DNA of 64,000 bases from Streptomyces sp. 840.1 (lineage in GTDB: Bacteria > Actinomycetota > Actinomycetes > Streptomycetales > Streptomycetaceae): NCBI RefSeq assembly GCF_003751445.1, contig NZ_RJUU01000001.1, forward strand, positions 253,001 to 317,000. The letters run 5' to 3'. The notes beneath the pieces are model-generated. The model worked only from the letters and a program-made list of their open reading frames with translations. It searched no databases and was not told the DNA's origin. Shown one piece after another: positions 7,462-17,737 of the stretch (its first letter is position 1; each line of letters starts with the position of its first letter). A program made the translations under genes and the position numbers.

Positions 7462-9093
7462 TCAGCCCTGGTGGGGGTAGGTGTACTCGGTCGGCGGGAC
7501 CAGCGTCTCCTTGATGGCCCGGGTCAGGGTCCAGCGCTGGAGGTTCTGCGGGGCGCCGGCCTTGTCGTTCGTACCCGAGGCACGGCCGCCACCGAAGGGC
7601 TGCTGGCCGACGACGGCACCGGTCGACTTGTCGTTGATGTAGAAGTTGCCCGCGGCGTACCGCAGCTTCTCCATCGTGTACGCGGCCGCGGCGCGGTCGT
7701 TCGAGATGACGGCACCGGTCAGGGCGTAGTCGGAGACCGACTCCATCTGCTCCAGCATGGCGTCGTACTTCTCGTCCTCGTAGACGTGGACGGCGAGGAT
7801 CGGGCCGAAGTACTCGGTCGTGAAGACCTCGTTCGCCGGGTCGCTGCACTCGATGACGGTCGGACGCACGAAGTAGCCCACCGAGTCGTCGTACGTGCCG
7901 CCGGCGATGATCGTGCACGCCGGGTCGGCCGCGGCGCGGTCGATGGCCGCCTTGTTCTTCGCGAAGGAACGGTCGTCGATGACGGCGCCCATGAAGTGCG
8001 ACAGCTCGGTGACGTCGCCCATGGTGATGGCGTCGACCTCGGCCGCGAACTTCTCCTTGAAACCGGAGTTCCAGATGGAGGCGGGGACGTAGGCACGCGA
8101 GGAGGCCGAGCACTTCTGGCCCTGGTACTCGAAGGAGCCCCGGGTCAGCGCGGTCTTCAGTACGGCCTGGTCGGCCGACGGGTGGGCGACGACGAAGTCC
8201 TTGCCACCGGTCTCACCGACGAGCCGCGGGTAGGTGCGGTAGTTGGCGATGTTGTTGCCGACCGTCTTCCACAGGTGCTGGAAGGTGGGGGTCGAGCCCG
8301 TGAAGTGGATACCGGCCAGGTCGCGGTGGTTCAGGGCCACCTCGGAGACGGCGATGCCGTCGCCGGTCACCAGGTTGATGACGCCCTTGGGGAGACCGGC
8401 CTCCTCCAGGAGCTGCATCAGCAGCACGGCGGCGTGGGTCTGCGTCGGGGACGGCTTCCACACCACGACGTTGCCCATCAGGGCGGGCGCGGTGGGCAGG
8501 TTGGCCGCGATGGCCGAGAAGTTGAACGGCGTGATCGCGTAGACGAAGCCCTCCAGCGGGCGGTGGTCCATGCGGTTCCACACGCCGGCGGAGTTGGCCG
8601 GGGGCTGCTCGGCCAGGATCTGGCGCGCGTAGTGCACGTTGAAGCGCCAGAAGTCGACGAGCTCGCAGGGGCAGTCGATCTCGGCCTGCTGGGCGGTCTT
8701 GCCCTGGCCGAGCATCGTGGAGGCGGCCAGCGTCTCGCGCCAGGGGCCGGAGAGCAGCTCGGCGGCGCGCAGGATGATGGCGGCGCGGTCGTCGAAGGAC
8801 ATCGCGCGCCAGGCCGGAGCAGCGGCGAGGGCGGCGTCGACCGCGTCCTTCGCGTCCTGCTCGGTGGCGCCCGCGAAGGTGCCGATGACGGCCTTGTGGT
8901 TGTGGGGCTGTACGACGTCGAAGCGCTCGCCGCCGCCCATCCGCTTCTCGCCGCCGATGGTCATCGGCAGGTCGATCGGGTTCTCGCTGAGCTCCTTGAG
9001 CTTCGCCTCCAGGCGGGCGCGCTCCGGGGAGCCCGGGGCGTAGGAGTGGACCGGCTCGTTGACCGGCGCGGGGACCTGGGTCACAGCGTCCAT
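7462..9093 (-). CDS. pruA: L-glutamate gamma-semialdehyde (P5C) dehydrogenase
   Basis: 543 residues; oxidises glutamate semialdehyde to glutamate with NAD, the second step of proline breakdown. It belongs to the PruA branch of aldehyde dehydrogenases: YAITPFNFSAIAANL, WKPSPTQTHAAVLLM, the glutamate motif RLVGETGGKDFVVA, and the catalytic cysteine in FEYQGQKCSASSRAYVP. The start MDAVTQVPAPVNEP at 9091-9093 is preceded by GAAGGAGC on the coding strand. It lies 41 bases after the proline dehydrogenase stop, so the two are cotranscribed. Confidence 0.95.
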   Translation of the reverse strand: MDAVTQVPAPVNEPVHSYAPGSPERARLEAKLKELSENPIDLPMTIGGEKRMGGGERFDVVQPHNHKAVIGTFAGATEQDAKDAVDAALAAAPAWRAMSFDDRAAIILRAAELLSGPWRETLAASTMLGQGKTAQQAEIDCPCELVDFWRFNVHYARQILAEQPPANSAGVWNRMDHRPLEGFVYAITPFNFSAIAANLPTAPALMGNVVVWKPSPTQTHAAVLLMQLLEEAGLPKGVINLVTGDGIAVSEVALNHRDLAGIHFTGSTPTFQHLWKTVGNNIANYRTYPRLVGETGGKDFVVAHPSADQAVLKTALTRGSFEYQGQKCSASSRAYVPASIWNSGFKEKFAAEVDAITMGDVTELSHFMGAVIDDRSFAKNKAAIDRAAADPACTIIAGGTYDDSVGYFVRPTVIECSDPANEVFTTEYFGPILAVHVYEDEKYDAMLEQMESVSDYALTGAVISNDRAAAAYTMEKLRYAAGNFYINDKSTGAVVGQQPFGGGRASGTNDKAGAPQNLQRWTLTRAIKETLVPPTEYTYPHQG

Positions 9094-9134
9094 GGGTTCC
9101 GTTGCTCCTTCAGTAGAGGGGAGGGGGAGGGGGC

Positions 9135-10061
9135 TCAGCCCTTGGTGAGGATGGAGCGGCCGAAGAACAGCAGGTTGGCCGGCTTCTCCGCGAGGCGGCG
9201 CATGAAGTAGCCGTACCAGTCGGTGCCGTAGGCGGTGTAGACGCGCATGCGGTGACCCTCGGCCGCGAGCCGGATGTGCTCGTCGCTGCGGATGCCGTAC
9301 AGCATCTGGAACTCGTACTCGTCGAGCTTGCGGCCGGCCTTGCGGCCCAGCTCCTGGGCGATGGCTATCAGACGCGGGTCGTGGGACCCGATCATCGGGT
9401 AGCCGTCGCCGTCCATCAGCGTCCGCAGGATGCGGACGTACGCCTTGTCGATCTCGGCCTTGACCTGGTACGCGACGGAGGCGGGCTCCTTGTAGGCGCC
9501 CTTCACGATACGGACGCGGCTGCCGGCGTCGGCCAGGCGGCGCGCGTCGTCCTCGGTGCGGAAGAGGTAGGCCTGGATGACGCATCCGGTCTGCGGGTGG
9601 TCCTTCCGCAGCTCCTCGTGGATGGCGAACATCGAGTCGAGGGTGGTGTGGTCCTCGGCGTCCAGCGTCACCGTGGTGCCGATCGCGGCGGCGGCCTCGA
9701 CGACCGGGCGGACGTTGGCGAGGGCCAGCTCGTGCCCCCCGTCCAGCGCTTGGCCGAACATGGAGAGCTTCACGGACATCTCGGCCCGCGTGCCCAGACC
9801 GAGGTCCTTCAGGCGGCCGACGAGCTCCAGGTACGCGTCGCGCGCGGCGGCGGCCTGCGCGGGCGTGGTGATGTCCTCACCGACCACGTCCATGGTGACT
9901 TCGAGGCCCTTGCCGGCGGCGTCCTCGATGATCGGGACGACCTGCTCGACCGTCTCACCGGCGATGAACCGGCCGACGACCTGCTTGGTGCCCGGGGCTG
10001 CCGAGATGAAGCGGCGCATCTTGTCGCTGCGGGACGCGGCGAGAATCACGGGACCCAGCAC
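9135..10061 (-). CDS. Proline dehydrogenase (monofunctional, FAD)
   Basis: 308 residues. Oxidises L-proline to P5C, passing electrons through FAD to the membrane quinone pool. Motifs of the PRODH barrel are clear: [53 protein letters not shown] and [10 protein letters not shown]. The GTG start at 10059-10061 has a strong GGAGGTG four bases upstream; the frame stays open to 10196, but that stretch is not family-like. First gene of the proline operon, separated by 189 bases from a divergently transcribed PucR regulator with a palindrome between them. Confidence 0.94.
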   Translation of the reverse strand: MLGPVILAASRSDKMRRFISAAPGTKQVVGRFIAGETVEQVVPIIEDAAGKGLEVTMDVVGEDITTPAQAAAARDAYLELVGRLKDLGLGTRAEMSVKLSMFGQALDGGHELALANVRPVVEAAAAIGTTVTLDAEDHTTLDSMFAIHEELRKDHPQTGCVIQAYLFRTEDDARRLADAGSRVRIVKGAYKEPASVAYQVKAEIDKAYVRILRTLMDGDGYPMIGSHDPRLIAIAQELGRKAGRKLDEYEFQMLYGIRSDEHIRLAAEGHRMRVYTAYGTDWYGYFMRRLAEKPANLLFFGRSILTKG

Positions 10062-10214
10062 GGGGCACCTCCACGGAAAGTACGGACGAAGGCCGTACCG
10101 CAACGGCCGAACGCGAGGTTCGGAAAGCGGTACAACACGGAGAACCACCGTGAAATCTATGGATCTCTCCGATCCTGGGCCATCGACAGCTGTCACGCAT
10201 CCGTGCCCTGGATC

Positions 10215-10230
10215 TCAGACATATGTCTGA
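10215..10230. promoter_or_regulatory. 16-bp perfect palindrome, candidate operator
   Basis: TCAGACATATGTCTGA is fully self-complementary. It is in the divergent promoter region of the proline operon and the PucR-type regulator gene, 20 bases before the regulator start. Binding by the adjacent regulator is inferred. Confidence 0.6.
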
Positions 10231-10250
10231 AGGGGTGCGAGAATGGCCGG

Positions 10251-11393
10251 GTGAAGGGCGATTACCAGGAGCTGGTCGACGAGATCTCCGGACTGCTCGG
10301 CGCTCCCGCGACGCTGGAGAACCGGGACTTCGGCCTGGTCGCCTTCGGCGCCCACGACAGCGACGACGACACGGCGATGGACCCGGTCCGCACCCGCTCG
10401 ATCCTGACCCGCCGCTCGACCCCCGCGGTCCGCGCCTGGTTCGAGAACTTCGGCATCACCCGCGCCACCGGCCCCGTCCGCATCCCGGCCGCCCCGGAGG
10501 CGGGCGTCAACCGGGACCGGATCTGTCTTCCGGTACGCCATCGGGGTGTGGTGCTCGGCTACGTATGGCTGCTGGACGCCGACCCCGGGCCGACCGACCA
10601 GCAGCTGGACGCGGCGATGGAGGTGGCGGCCCGGATCGGGGCGCTGCTCTCCGACGAGGCGCGGGCGGGCACCGACCTGTCCCGGGAGTTCGGCGCGGTC
10701 ATCACGGCGGCGCGCGGCTGGCAGCGCGACATGGCGGTGGCCGCGCTCAGCGAGGCGCTCGGCCCGGACGCGGAGGGGCTGCACACCGTGGTGTGCGTGA
10801 CCCCGTGGCGGGACGACCCGCCCTCGGTGCGCACCCTGCCCTCGGCGGCCGCCCTGTCGCCGGCCCTGTCCGCGGACACGGCGGGCACCCCCGCCCTGGC
10901 CGCGCTGGTCCGGCTCCGCTCACCCGAGGTCCTGGACCCGGCGCTCACCGCCGCCGACCGGCTGCGCGCCACCGCGGGCGCCGCCGCCACCGCCGGGATC
11001 GCGGTGCCGCGCCGGGGTCTGGCGGAGCTGGCCGACGCCTGGCACGAGGCGTCCGCCGCGAACCGGGCGGCAGCGGCGGAGACCAGGTTCGGCCCCGTAG
11101 CCCAGTGGTCGGCCATCGGCCCGTACCGCCTGCTGACCGCCCTCGCCCCGGACACGCCGCCCGATCACACGGTCCGCCCGCTGCTCACCCCGGCGCACCG
11201 GGACCTGGCCCGTACGGCCGAGGTGTTCCTCGACTGCGCGGGCCAGGCGTCCCGGACCGCGGGTGAGCTGGGCATCCACCGCCAGACGCTCTACTACCGG
11301 CTCTCCCGGGTCCAGCAGCTCACCGGCCTCGACCTGAACGACGGCGAGGACCGGCTGCTGCTGCACATGGCGCTGAAGGCGTCCCGGCTCTGA
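10251..11393 (+). CDS. PucR-family transcriptional regulator of the proline operon
   Basis: 380 residues. The C-terminus has the PucR helix-turn-helix ([20 protein letters not shown], then [12 protein letters not shown]), and the middle resembles the GGDEF-like linker of CdaR/PucR proteins. The N-terminal domain (GTG start, then [12 protein letters not shown]) probably senses proline or a breakdown product. It is divergent from the proline dehydrogenase operon, as for the proline activator PutR described in actinobacteria, so activation of that operon is the likely role. The GTG at 10251 was chosen because the upstream frame overlaps the divergent gene. Confidence 0.85.
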   Translation: MKGDYQELVDEISGLLGAPATLENRDFGLVAFGAHDSDDDTAMDPVRTRSILTRRSTPAVRAWFENFGITRATGPVRIPAAPEAGVNRDRICLPVRHRGVVLGYVWLLDADPGPTDQQLDAAMEVAARIGALLSDEARAGTDLSREFGAVITAARGWQRDMAVAALSEALGPDAEGLHTVVCVTPWRDDPPSVRTLPSAAALSPALSADTAGTPALAALVRLRSPEVLDPALTAADRLRATAGAAATAGIAVPRRGLAELADAWHEASAANRAAAAETRFGPVAQWSAIGPYRLLTALAPDTPPDHTVRPLLTPAHRDLARTAEVFLDCAGQASRTAGELGIHRQTLYYRLSRVQQLTGLDLNDGEDRLLLHMALKASRL

Positions 11394-11424
11394 AGGCGGC
11401 CCGGCCCCGGGCCTACGCGGGAGC

Positions 11425-12045
11425 CTATGCCGCACCGTCCTGGGCCGCACCGTCCTGCGGCGCCCGGCCCTCCAGTACGGCCTTCAGCCCGTCCGTCAGG
11501 TCCTGTGCGGAGGGCGCGGAGTCACTGTCCATCAGCCACTGGACCATGACGCCGGCGAGCAGCGCCTGGCAGAAGAGACCGGCCACGCGCGCCTTCTCGG
11601 GCTCGGTCTCCGGGTCGATGCCCAGCATGTTCTCGGCGAGCCCGTCGCGGCCCTCGCGCTGGGGGCCGGCGAGGGACTTCTGCAGCTCGGGGTCGGAGTC
11701 GATGCGCGAGACGACCTCCATCTGGAGCTGCCAGATGGCCCGGGTCTGCTCGTAGCTTCCGATCACCCGCTCCCAGGTCTCGCGGAACTGGTCGAGCGGT
11801 GCGGCCGGCACCTCGGGCCGGGCCTCCTGCTCAGCCTGTCCCTCCTTGGTCAGCACGTCGCCCCACTCCTCGGTCACCTTGAGGAAGGCGAGGTTGAGCA
11901 GGGCCTCCTTGGAGCCGTAGTGGTAGCCGATGGAGGCGAGGTTCGTCCCCGAGGCGGCCACGATGTCGCGGGCCGTCGTCCGGGCGTACCCCTTCTCCAG
12001 CAGGCAGCGCTTGGCGCCTTCGAGCAGATCCTCACGATGTCCCAT
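11425..12045 (-). CDS. TetR/AcrR-family repressor
   Basis: 206 residues. The N-terminal helix-turn-helix is textbook: YARTTARDIVAASGTNLASIGYHYGSKEALL. The C-terminal ligand domain is unassigned. The protein ends in a 5-residue duplication (QDGAAQDGAA) reflecting a short DNA repeat. A large dyad (12055-12105) begins 10 bases before the ATG, well placed for autoregulation. It is convergent with the PucR gene and downstream of serA on the same strand. No target gene can be named from the neighbourhood. Confidence 0.88.
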   Translation of the reverse strand: MGHREDLLEGAKRCLLEKGYARTTARDIVAASGTNLASIGYHYGSKEALLNLAFLKVTEEWGDVLTKEGQAEQEARPEVPAAPLDQFRETWERVIGSYEQTRAIWQLQMEVVSRIDSDPELQKSLAGPQREGRDGLAENMLGIDPETEPEKARVAGLFCQALLAGVMVQWLMDSDSAPSAQDLTDGLKAVLEGRAPQDGAAQDGAA

Positions 12046-12054
12046 GACAGCAGC

Positions 12055-12105
12055 GTACCCGGCATGCAGACGTTTGTGTAAGACGCACGTCTAGATGCCG
12101 GGTAC
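12055..12105. promoter_or_regulatory. 51-bp imperfect palindrome upstream of the TetR gene
   Basis: Arms GTACCCGGCAT (12055-12065) and its exact complement (12095-12105) share their centre at 12080 with an inner pair AGACGT (12068-12073) and ACGTCT (12087-12092). The double dyad sits directly before the TetR start, so an operator is the natural reading; a hairpin in the mRNA leader is the alternative. Confidence 0.65.
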
Positions 12106-12109
12106 GAGG

Positions 12110-12153
12110 GTTGCGGGACCGCTCAGTCGGTGTTGCGGGACCGCTCAGTCGGT
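12110..12153. repeat. 22-bp tandem duplication covering the serA stop
   Basis: GTTGCGGGACCGCTCAGTCGGT occurs at 12110-12131 and again at 12132-12153, with no mismatch. The right copy contains the last Asp codon and the stop of serA; the left copy is a downstream duplicate. Confidence 0.9.
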
Positions 12154-13737
12154 GAGGTTGACCGAACGGGCCGAGGCCGCGCCGATCTCGGCCGAGATCT
12201 CGGCGAGCACCGACGGCGGGACGTCGTCGTCGACGGTGAGGACGACCAGCGCCTCGCCGCCCACGTCGGCCCGCGAGACCTGCATGCCGGCGATGTTCAG
12301 CCCGGCCTCACCGAGGATCTTGCCGACCGCGCCGACGACACCGGGGCGGTCGTCGTACCGCAGGACGACCATGTGGTCGGCCAGCGCCAGGTCCACGTCG
12401 TGGTCCCCGATCGCGACGATCTTCTGGTGGTGCTTGGGACCGGCCAGCGTGCCGGAGACCGCGATCTCCTCGCCACTGGCGAGGGTGCCGCGGACGGTGA
12501 CCACGTTGCGGTGGTCGGGCGACTCGGAGCTGGTGGTGAGGCGGACCTCGACACCGCGCTCCTGCGCGAACAGCGGGGCGTTGACATAGCTGACGGTCTC
12601 GGCGACGACGTCCTCGAAGACGCCCTTGAGCGCGGAGAGTTCGAGCACCTTGACGTCGTGCTGGGTGATCTCGCCGTAGACCTCGACGTCGAGACGGGCC
12701 GCGACCTCGCCCGCGAGGGCGGTGAAGATCCGGCCGAGCTTCTCGGCGAGCGGCAGTCCGGGACGGACGTCCTCGGCGATGACGCCGCCCTGGACGTTGA
12801 CCGCGTCGGGCACGAGCTCACCGGCGAGGGCCAGGCGGACGGACTTGGCGACGGCCACACCGGCCTTCTCCTGGGCCTCGTCGGTGGAGGCGCCGAGGTG
12901 CGGGGTGCAGACGACCTGGTCGAACTGGAACAGCGGGGAGTCCGTGCAGGGCTCCTTGGTGTACACGTCGAGCCCGGCGCCGGCGACGCGGCCCTCCTTG
13001 AGGGCGGAGGCGAGCGCCTCCTCGTCGACGATGCCACCGCGTGCGGCGTTGACGATCCGCACCGAGGGCTTCACCTTGTGCAGCGCCTCGTCACCGATCA
13101 GGCCGAGCGTCTCCGGGGTCTTGGGGAGGTGCACGGTGATGAAGTCGGAGACCTCGAGCAGCTCGTCCAGCGAGAGGAGCTTGACGCCCATCTGCGCGGC
13201 GCGCGCGGGCTGCACGTAGGGGTCGAACGCGACGATCTTCATGCCGAAGGCCGACATGCGCTGGGCGACCAGGACGCCGATGCGGCCGAGGCCGACGACA
13301 CCGAGGGTCTTCTCGCTCAGCTCGACGCCGGTGTACTTGGAGCGCTTCCACTCGCCGTTCTTGAGGGCGGTGTTGGCCTGGGGGATGTTGCGCGCGGTGG
13401 CGACCAGCAGACCGCAGGCCAGCTCGGCGGCGGTGACGATGTTGGAGGTCGGCGCGTTCACGACCATCACACCGGCCTTGGTGGCCGAGGAAACATCGAC
13501 GTTGTCCAGACCGACACCCGCGCGGGCGACGACCTTCAGCTTCTTCGCGGCGGCGATGGCCTCGGCGTCGACCTTGGTGGCGGAGCGCACCAGGATGGCG
13601 TCGACATCGACGATCGCGGGGAGGAGCTCGGCGCGGTCCGCGCCGTTGCAGTGCCGGATCTCGAAGTCCGGGCCCAGGGCGTCCACCGTGGCGGGCGACA
13701 GCTCTTCAGCGATGAGTACGACAGGTTTCGAGCTCAC
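12145..13737 (-). CDS. serA: D-3-phosphoglycerate dehydrogenase
   Basis: First step of serine synthesis, oxidising 3-phosphoglycerate with NAD. 530 residues of the long (type I) form: N-terminal substrate domain with RSATKVDAEAI, Rossmann motif GVVGLGRIGVLVAQR, catalytic blocks ARGGIVDEEAL and CTPHLGASTDEA, then an intervening ASB domain and a C-terminal ACT domain (LRYDDRPGVVGAVGKILGEAGLNIAG) that binds serine. GTG at 13735-13737 is preferred over a GTG four codons upstream because GAGGA lies at the proper distance. A 22-bp duplication overlaps the stop. It is transcribed alone. Confidence 0.96.
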   Translation of the reverse strand: MSSKPVVLIAEELSPATVDALGPDFEIRHCNGADRAELLPAIVDVDAILVRSATKVDAEAIAAAKKLKVVARAGVGLDNVDVSSATKAGVMVVNAPTSNIVTAAELACGLLVATARNIPQANTALKNGEWKRSKYTGVELSEKTLGVVGLGRIGVLVAQRMSAFGMKIVAFDPYVQPARAAQMGVKLLSLDELLEVSDFITVHLPKTPETLGLIGDEALHKVKPSVRIVNAARGGIVDEEALASALKEGRVAGAGLDVYTKEPCTDSPLFQFDQVVCTPHLGASTDEAQEKAGVAVAKSVRLALAGELVPDAVNVQGGVIAEDVRPGLPLAEKLGRIFTALAGEVAARLDVEVYGEITQHDVKVLELSALKGVFEDVVAETVSYVNAPLFAQERGVEVRLTTSSESPDHRNVVTVRGTLASGEEIAVSGTLAGPKHHQKIVAIGDHDVDLALADHMVVLRYDDRPGVVGAVGKILGEAGLNIAGMQVSRADVGGEALVVLTVDDDVPPSVLAEISAEIGAASARSVNLTD

Positions 13738-13966
13738 GTGAGTCCTCACAGGTCCAGTGCGGACGGCCGTCCCGACGGCCGCAGGCGGTGGAGGGGCTTG
13801 CCGCGTGGAAGACGCACGACACTGTGGGCCTGACGCGTGTATGTGTGGAGCAGTGTAGTCATGCGCGAGGACGCATACCGCGCCCCGTTGGAAGGATCAC
13901 CCGCATGAGGCTGGACGACTTGTACACACGTACGACGCCGCCTCTTCCAGCGGTGAAGCGGGGCAC

Positions 13967-14007
13967 AAGCCCGAAGGGGCGGACCCGGGGCCCGCCCCTT
14001 CGGGCTT
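13967..14007 (-). terminator. Strong stem-loop terminator after ilvC
   Basis: AAGCCCGAAGGGGCGG at 13967-13982 pairs perfectly over 16 bp with 13992-14007; the 9-base loop can pair further. It begins 5 bases after the ilvC stop on the minus strand. Confidence 0.8.
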
Positions 14008-14012
14008 CGGTG

Positions 14013-15071
<1,059 letters not shown>

Positions 15072-15112
15072 TTACGTTTTCGGGTCTCGCCATACGAGCG
15101 GCGAGGCGGCGG

Positions 15113-15640
15113 CTACGCCGTGCGGTCGAGGGCGCGCAGGGAACGGTCGGTGATCGAGCGCGCGCCACGTCCTATGGCGATGGTGCCGGACTGGACGAGC
15201 TCCTTGATGCCGTACTGCTCCAGCATCTTGAGCATCGCCTCCAGCTTGTCGGCTCCGCCGGTCGCCTCGATCGTGACGGCCTCCGGGGAGACGTCCACGG
15301 TCTTGGCGCGGAACAGCTGGACGATCTCGACGATCTGGGAACGGGTCTCGCTGTCGGCGCGGACCTTCACCAGGACGAGCTCGCGCTGGATCGCAGCGGC
15401 GGGCTCGAGTTCGACGATCTTCAGGACGTTGACCAGCTTGTTGAGCTGCTTGGTCACCTGCTCCAGGGGCAGGCCCTCGACATTGACCACAATGGTGATG
15501 CGGGAGATGTCGGGATGTTCGGTGGTACCGACCGCGAGCGAGTCGATGTTGAAGCCGCGGCGGGAGAACAGGGCGGTGATCCGGGCGAGGACACCGGGCT
15601 TGTTCTCGACCAGGACGGAGAGCGTGTGCTTGGTGGACAT
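15113..15640 (-). CDS. ilvN: Acetolactate synthase small (regulatory) subunit
   Basis: 175 residues. The N-terminal ACT domain (MSTKHTLSVLVENKPGVLAR, then GFNIDSLAVGTTEHPDISR) gives valine feedback inhibition; the C-terminal half activates the catalytic subunit. Length and order match IlvN/IlvH. The start follows AGAGAGACC and lies 23 bases after the ilvB stop, so they are cotranscribed under the ilvB attenuator. Confidence 0.95.
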   Translation of the reverse strand: MSTKHTLSVLVENKPGVLARITALFSRRGFNIDSLAVGTTEHPDISRITIVVNVEGLPLEQVTKQLNKLVNVLKIVELEPAAAIQRELVLVKVRADSETRSQIVEIVQLFRAKTVDVSPEAVTIEATGGADKLEAMLKMLEQYGIKELVQSGTIAIGRGARSITDRSLRALDRTA

Positions 15641-15663
15641 GGAAGTCGGTCTCTCTCTGTCTC

Positions 15664-17514
15664 TCAGTCGTCTTCGTTGTCGCCGAAGTCGGGGCGGACG
15701 CCCCGGGCGGCCATGACCTCGTCGTTGGAGGTGCCTGCGGCGACCATCGGCCACACCATGGCGTCCTCGTGGACGATGAAGTCGATGACGACCGGGCGGT
15801 CGTTGATCGAGTTGGCCTCGGCGATGACCTTGTCCAGGTCGGCCGGGTCCTCGCAGCGGATCGCGTAGCAGCCCATGGCCTCGGACAGCTTGACGAAGTC
15901 GGGCACCCGGGTGCCCTTCGCCGGAACGCCGTCCGTGTCGGTGCCGGAGTGCAGCACGGTGTTGGAGTAGCGCTGGTTGTAGAACAGGGTCTGCCACTGG
16001 CGGACCATCCCGAGCGCACCGTTGTTGATGATCGCGACCTTGATCGGGATGTTGTTGAGCGCGCAGGTGGTGAGTTCCTGATTGGTCATCTGGAAGCAGC
16101 CGTCGCCGTCAATCGCCCAGACCGTGCGGTCCGGCATGCCGGCCTTGGCACCCATCGCCGCCGGGACCGCGTACCCCATCGTCCCGGCGCCGCCGGAGTT
16201 CAGCCAGGTGGCGGGCTGCTCGTACTTGATGAAGTGCGAGGCCCACATCTGGTGCTGGCCGACGCCCGCCGCGAAGATCGTGTCCGGCGGGGCGAGCTCG
16301 CCCACGCGCTGGATGACCTGCTGCGGCGAGAGGCTGCCGTCCTCCGGCAGGTCGTAGCCGACCGGGTAGGTATCACGCCACCGGTTGAGGTCCTTCCACC
16401 AGGCTTCGTAGTCCCCGGTGTTGCCCTCGGTGTGCTCGGCCTGGACCGCCTGCACGAGATCGGCGATCACCTCGCGGGCGTCACCGACGATCGGCACGTC
16501 GGCGGCGCGGTTCTTGCCGATCTCCGCCGGGTCGATGTCGGCGTGCACGACCTTGGCGTACGGGGCGAAGCTGTCCAGCTTGCCGGTGACCCGGTCGTCG
16601 AACCGGGCACCGAGCGCGATGAGCAGATCGGCCTTCTGCAGCGCGGTGACGGCGGTGACCGCACCGTGCATACCGGGCATTCCCACGTGCAGCGGGTGGC
16701 TGTCGGGGAAGGAGCCGAGCGCCATCAGCGTGGTGGTGACGGGCGCTCCGGTCAGCTCGGCCAGCACCTTGAGTTCGGCGGTGGCCCCGGCCTTCATGAC
16801 GCCGCCGCCGACATACAGCACGGGGCGCTTGGCCTGGACGATGAGCTTGGCGGCCTCGCGGATCTGCTTGGCGTGCGGCTTGGTGACGGGCCGGTAGCCG
16901 GGCAGGTCCTGGGTGGGCGGCCAGCTGAAGGTGGTCTTCGCCTGGAGCGCGTCCTTGGCGATGTCGACCAGGACCGGTCCCGGACGGCCGCTGGAGGCGA
17001 TGTGGAAGGCCTCGGCGATCGTGTGCGGGATGTCCTCGGCCTTGGTGACCAGGAAGTTGTGCTTGGTGACCGGCATCGTGATGCCGACGATGTCCGCCTC
17101 CTGGAAGGCGTCGGTCCCGATGGCGGCGGAGGCCACCTGCCCGGTGATCGCGACGATCGGCACCGAGTCGAGGTAGGCGTCGGCGATCGGCGTGACCAGG
17201 TTGGTCGCGCCGGGGCCGCTCGTCGCCATGCAGACGCCGACCTTGCCGGTGGCCTGCGCGTAACCGGTGGCCGCGTGGCCGGCGCCCTGCTCGTGACGGA
17301 CCAGCACGTGGCGGACCCGGGAGGAGTCCATCATCGGGTCGTACGCCGGAAGAATGGCGCCGCCGGGAATGCCGAATACCGTGTCGGCCCCCACCTCCTC
17401 GAGGGAGCGGATGAGGGACTGAGCGCCCGTGACGTGCTCAACGGTGGCGGACGACGATCCGCCGTTACGGGCGCGCGGCTGGGGATGGTGGGCCCCGGTG
17501 GCCTGCTCGGTCAT
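15664..17514 (-). CDS. ilvB: Acetolactate synthase large (catalytic) subunit
   Basis: 616 residues; ThDP- and FAD-dependent condensation of pyruvate with pyruvate or 2-oxobutyrate, first common step for valine, leucine and isoleucine. The N-terminal PYR domain has [17 protein letters not shown] with the catalytic Glu in [11 protein letters not shown]; the central domain carries [13 protein letters not shown]; the ThDP motif is [15 protein letters not shown]. Two in-frame ATGs exist (17518-17520 and 17512-17514); the second has AGAAGAG at the better distance. Expression is probably controlled by the upstream leader peptide and terminator. Confidence 0.96.
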   Translation of the reverse strand: MTEQATGAHHPQPRARNGGSSSATVEHVTGAQSLIRSLEEVGADTVFGIPGGAILPAYDPMMDSSRVRHVLVRHEQGAGHAATGYAQATGKVGVCMATSGPGATNLVTPIADAYLDSVPIVAITGQVASAAIGTDAFQEADIVGITMPVTKHNFLVTKAEDIPHTIAEAFHIASSGRPGPVLVDIAKDALQAKTTFSWPPTQDLPGYRPVTKPHAKQIREAAKLIVQAKRPVLYVGGGVMKAGATAELKVLAELTGAPVTTTLMALGSFPDSHPLHVGMPGMHGAVTAVTALQKADLLIALGARFDDRVTGKLDSFAPYAKVVHADIDPAEIGKNRAADVPIVGDAREVIADLVQAVQAEHTEGNTGDYEAWWKDLNRWRDTYPVGYDLPEDGSLSPQQVIQRVGELAPPDTIFAAGVGQHQMWASHFIKYEQPATWLNSGGAGTMGYAVPAAMGAKAGMPDRTVWAIDGDGCFQMTNQELTTCALNNIPIKVAIINNGALGMVRQWQTLFYNQRYSNTVLHSGTDTDGVPAKGTRVPDFVKLSEAMGCYAIRCEDPADLDKVIAEANSINDRPVVIDFIVHEDAMVWPMVAAGTSNDEVMAARGVRPDFGDNEDD

Positions 17515-17581
17515 CGGCATTCTCTTCTCGAAGCTGAGGGTTTTTGCGAGTGTTTTACGACGTTTTGCGTAGTACCGGTGC

Positions 17582-17618
17582 AACAAAAAACCCCTCGTGC
17601 CGTGAGGCAAGCGAGGGG
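17582..17618 (-). terminator. Intrinsic terminator of the ilvB attenuator
   Basis: On the minus strand CCCCTCG (17618-17612) and TGCC (17609-17606) pair with GGCA and CGAGGGG, followed at once by TTTTTTG. It lies 45 bases after the leader-peptide stop and 67 bases before the ilvB start, the geometry of transcription attenuation. Confidence 0.88.
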
Positions 17619-17662
17619 AGCGCGCCGGTGCGGTCTGCAGAGTGTCAGTGAGGGACTCTGCT

Positions 17663-17704
17663 TCAGCCGACGCGCTTTCCAAGTACGAGAATTCGGGTGC
17701 GCAT
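17663..17704 (-). CDS. ilvB operon leader peptide
   Basis: A 13-residue peptide, [13 protein letters not shown], with a run of Ile, Leu, Val and Leu codons (positions 5-8), the amino acids made by this operon. Followed by a hairpin with a U-tract before ilvB. Stalling at the branched-chain codons when charged tRNAs are scarce should prevent the terminator from forming. I recall this same peptide before ilvB in other Streptomyces. A TTGACA (17741-17736) with AGGGT about 18 bases later would put transcription start within a few bases of the ATG, so the peptide may be translated from a leaderless mRNA; that is inference. Confidence 0.85.
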   Translation of the reverse strand: MRTRILVLGKRVG

Positions 17705-17737
17705 GGCATTGACCCTCTCTCCGACGCACTCGGCGTG

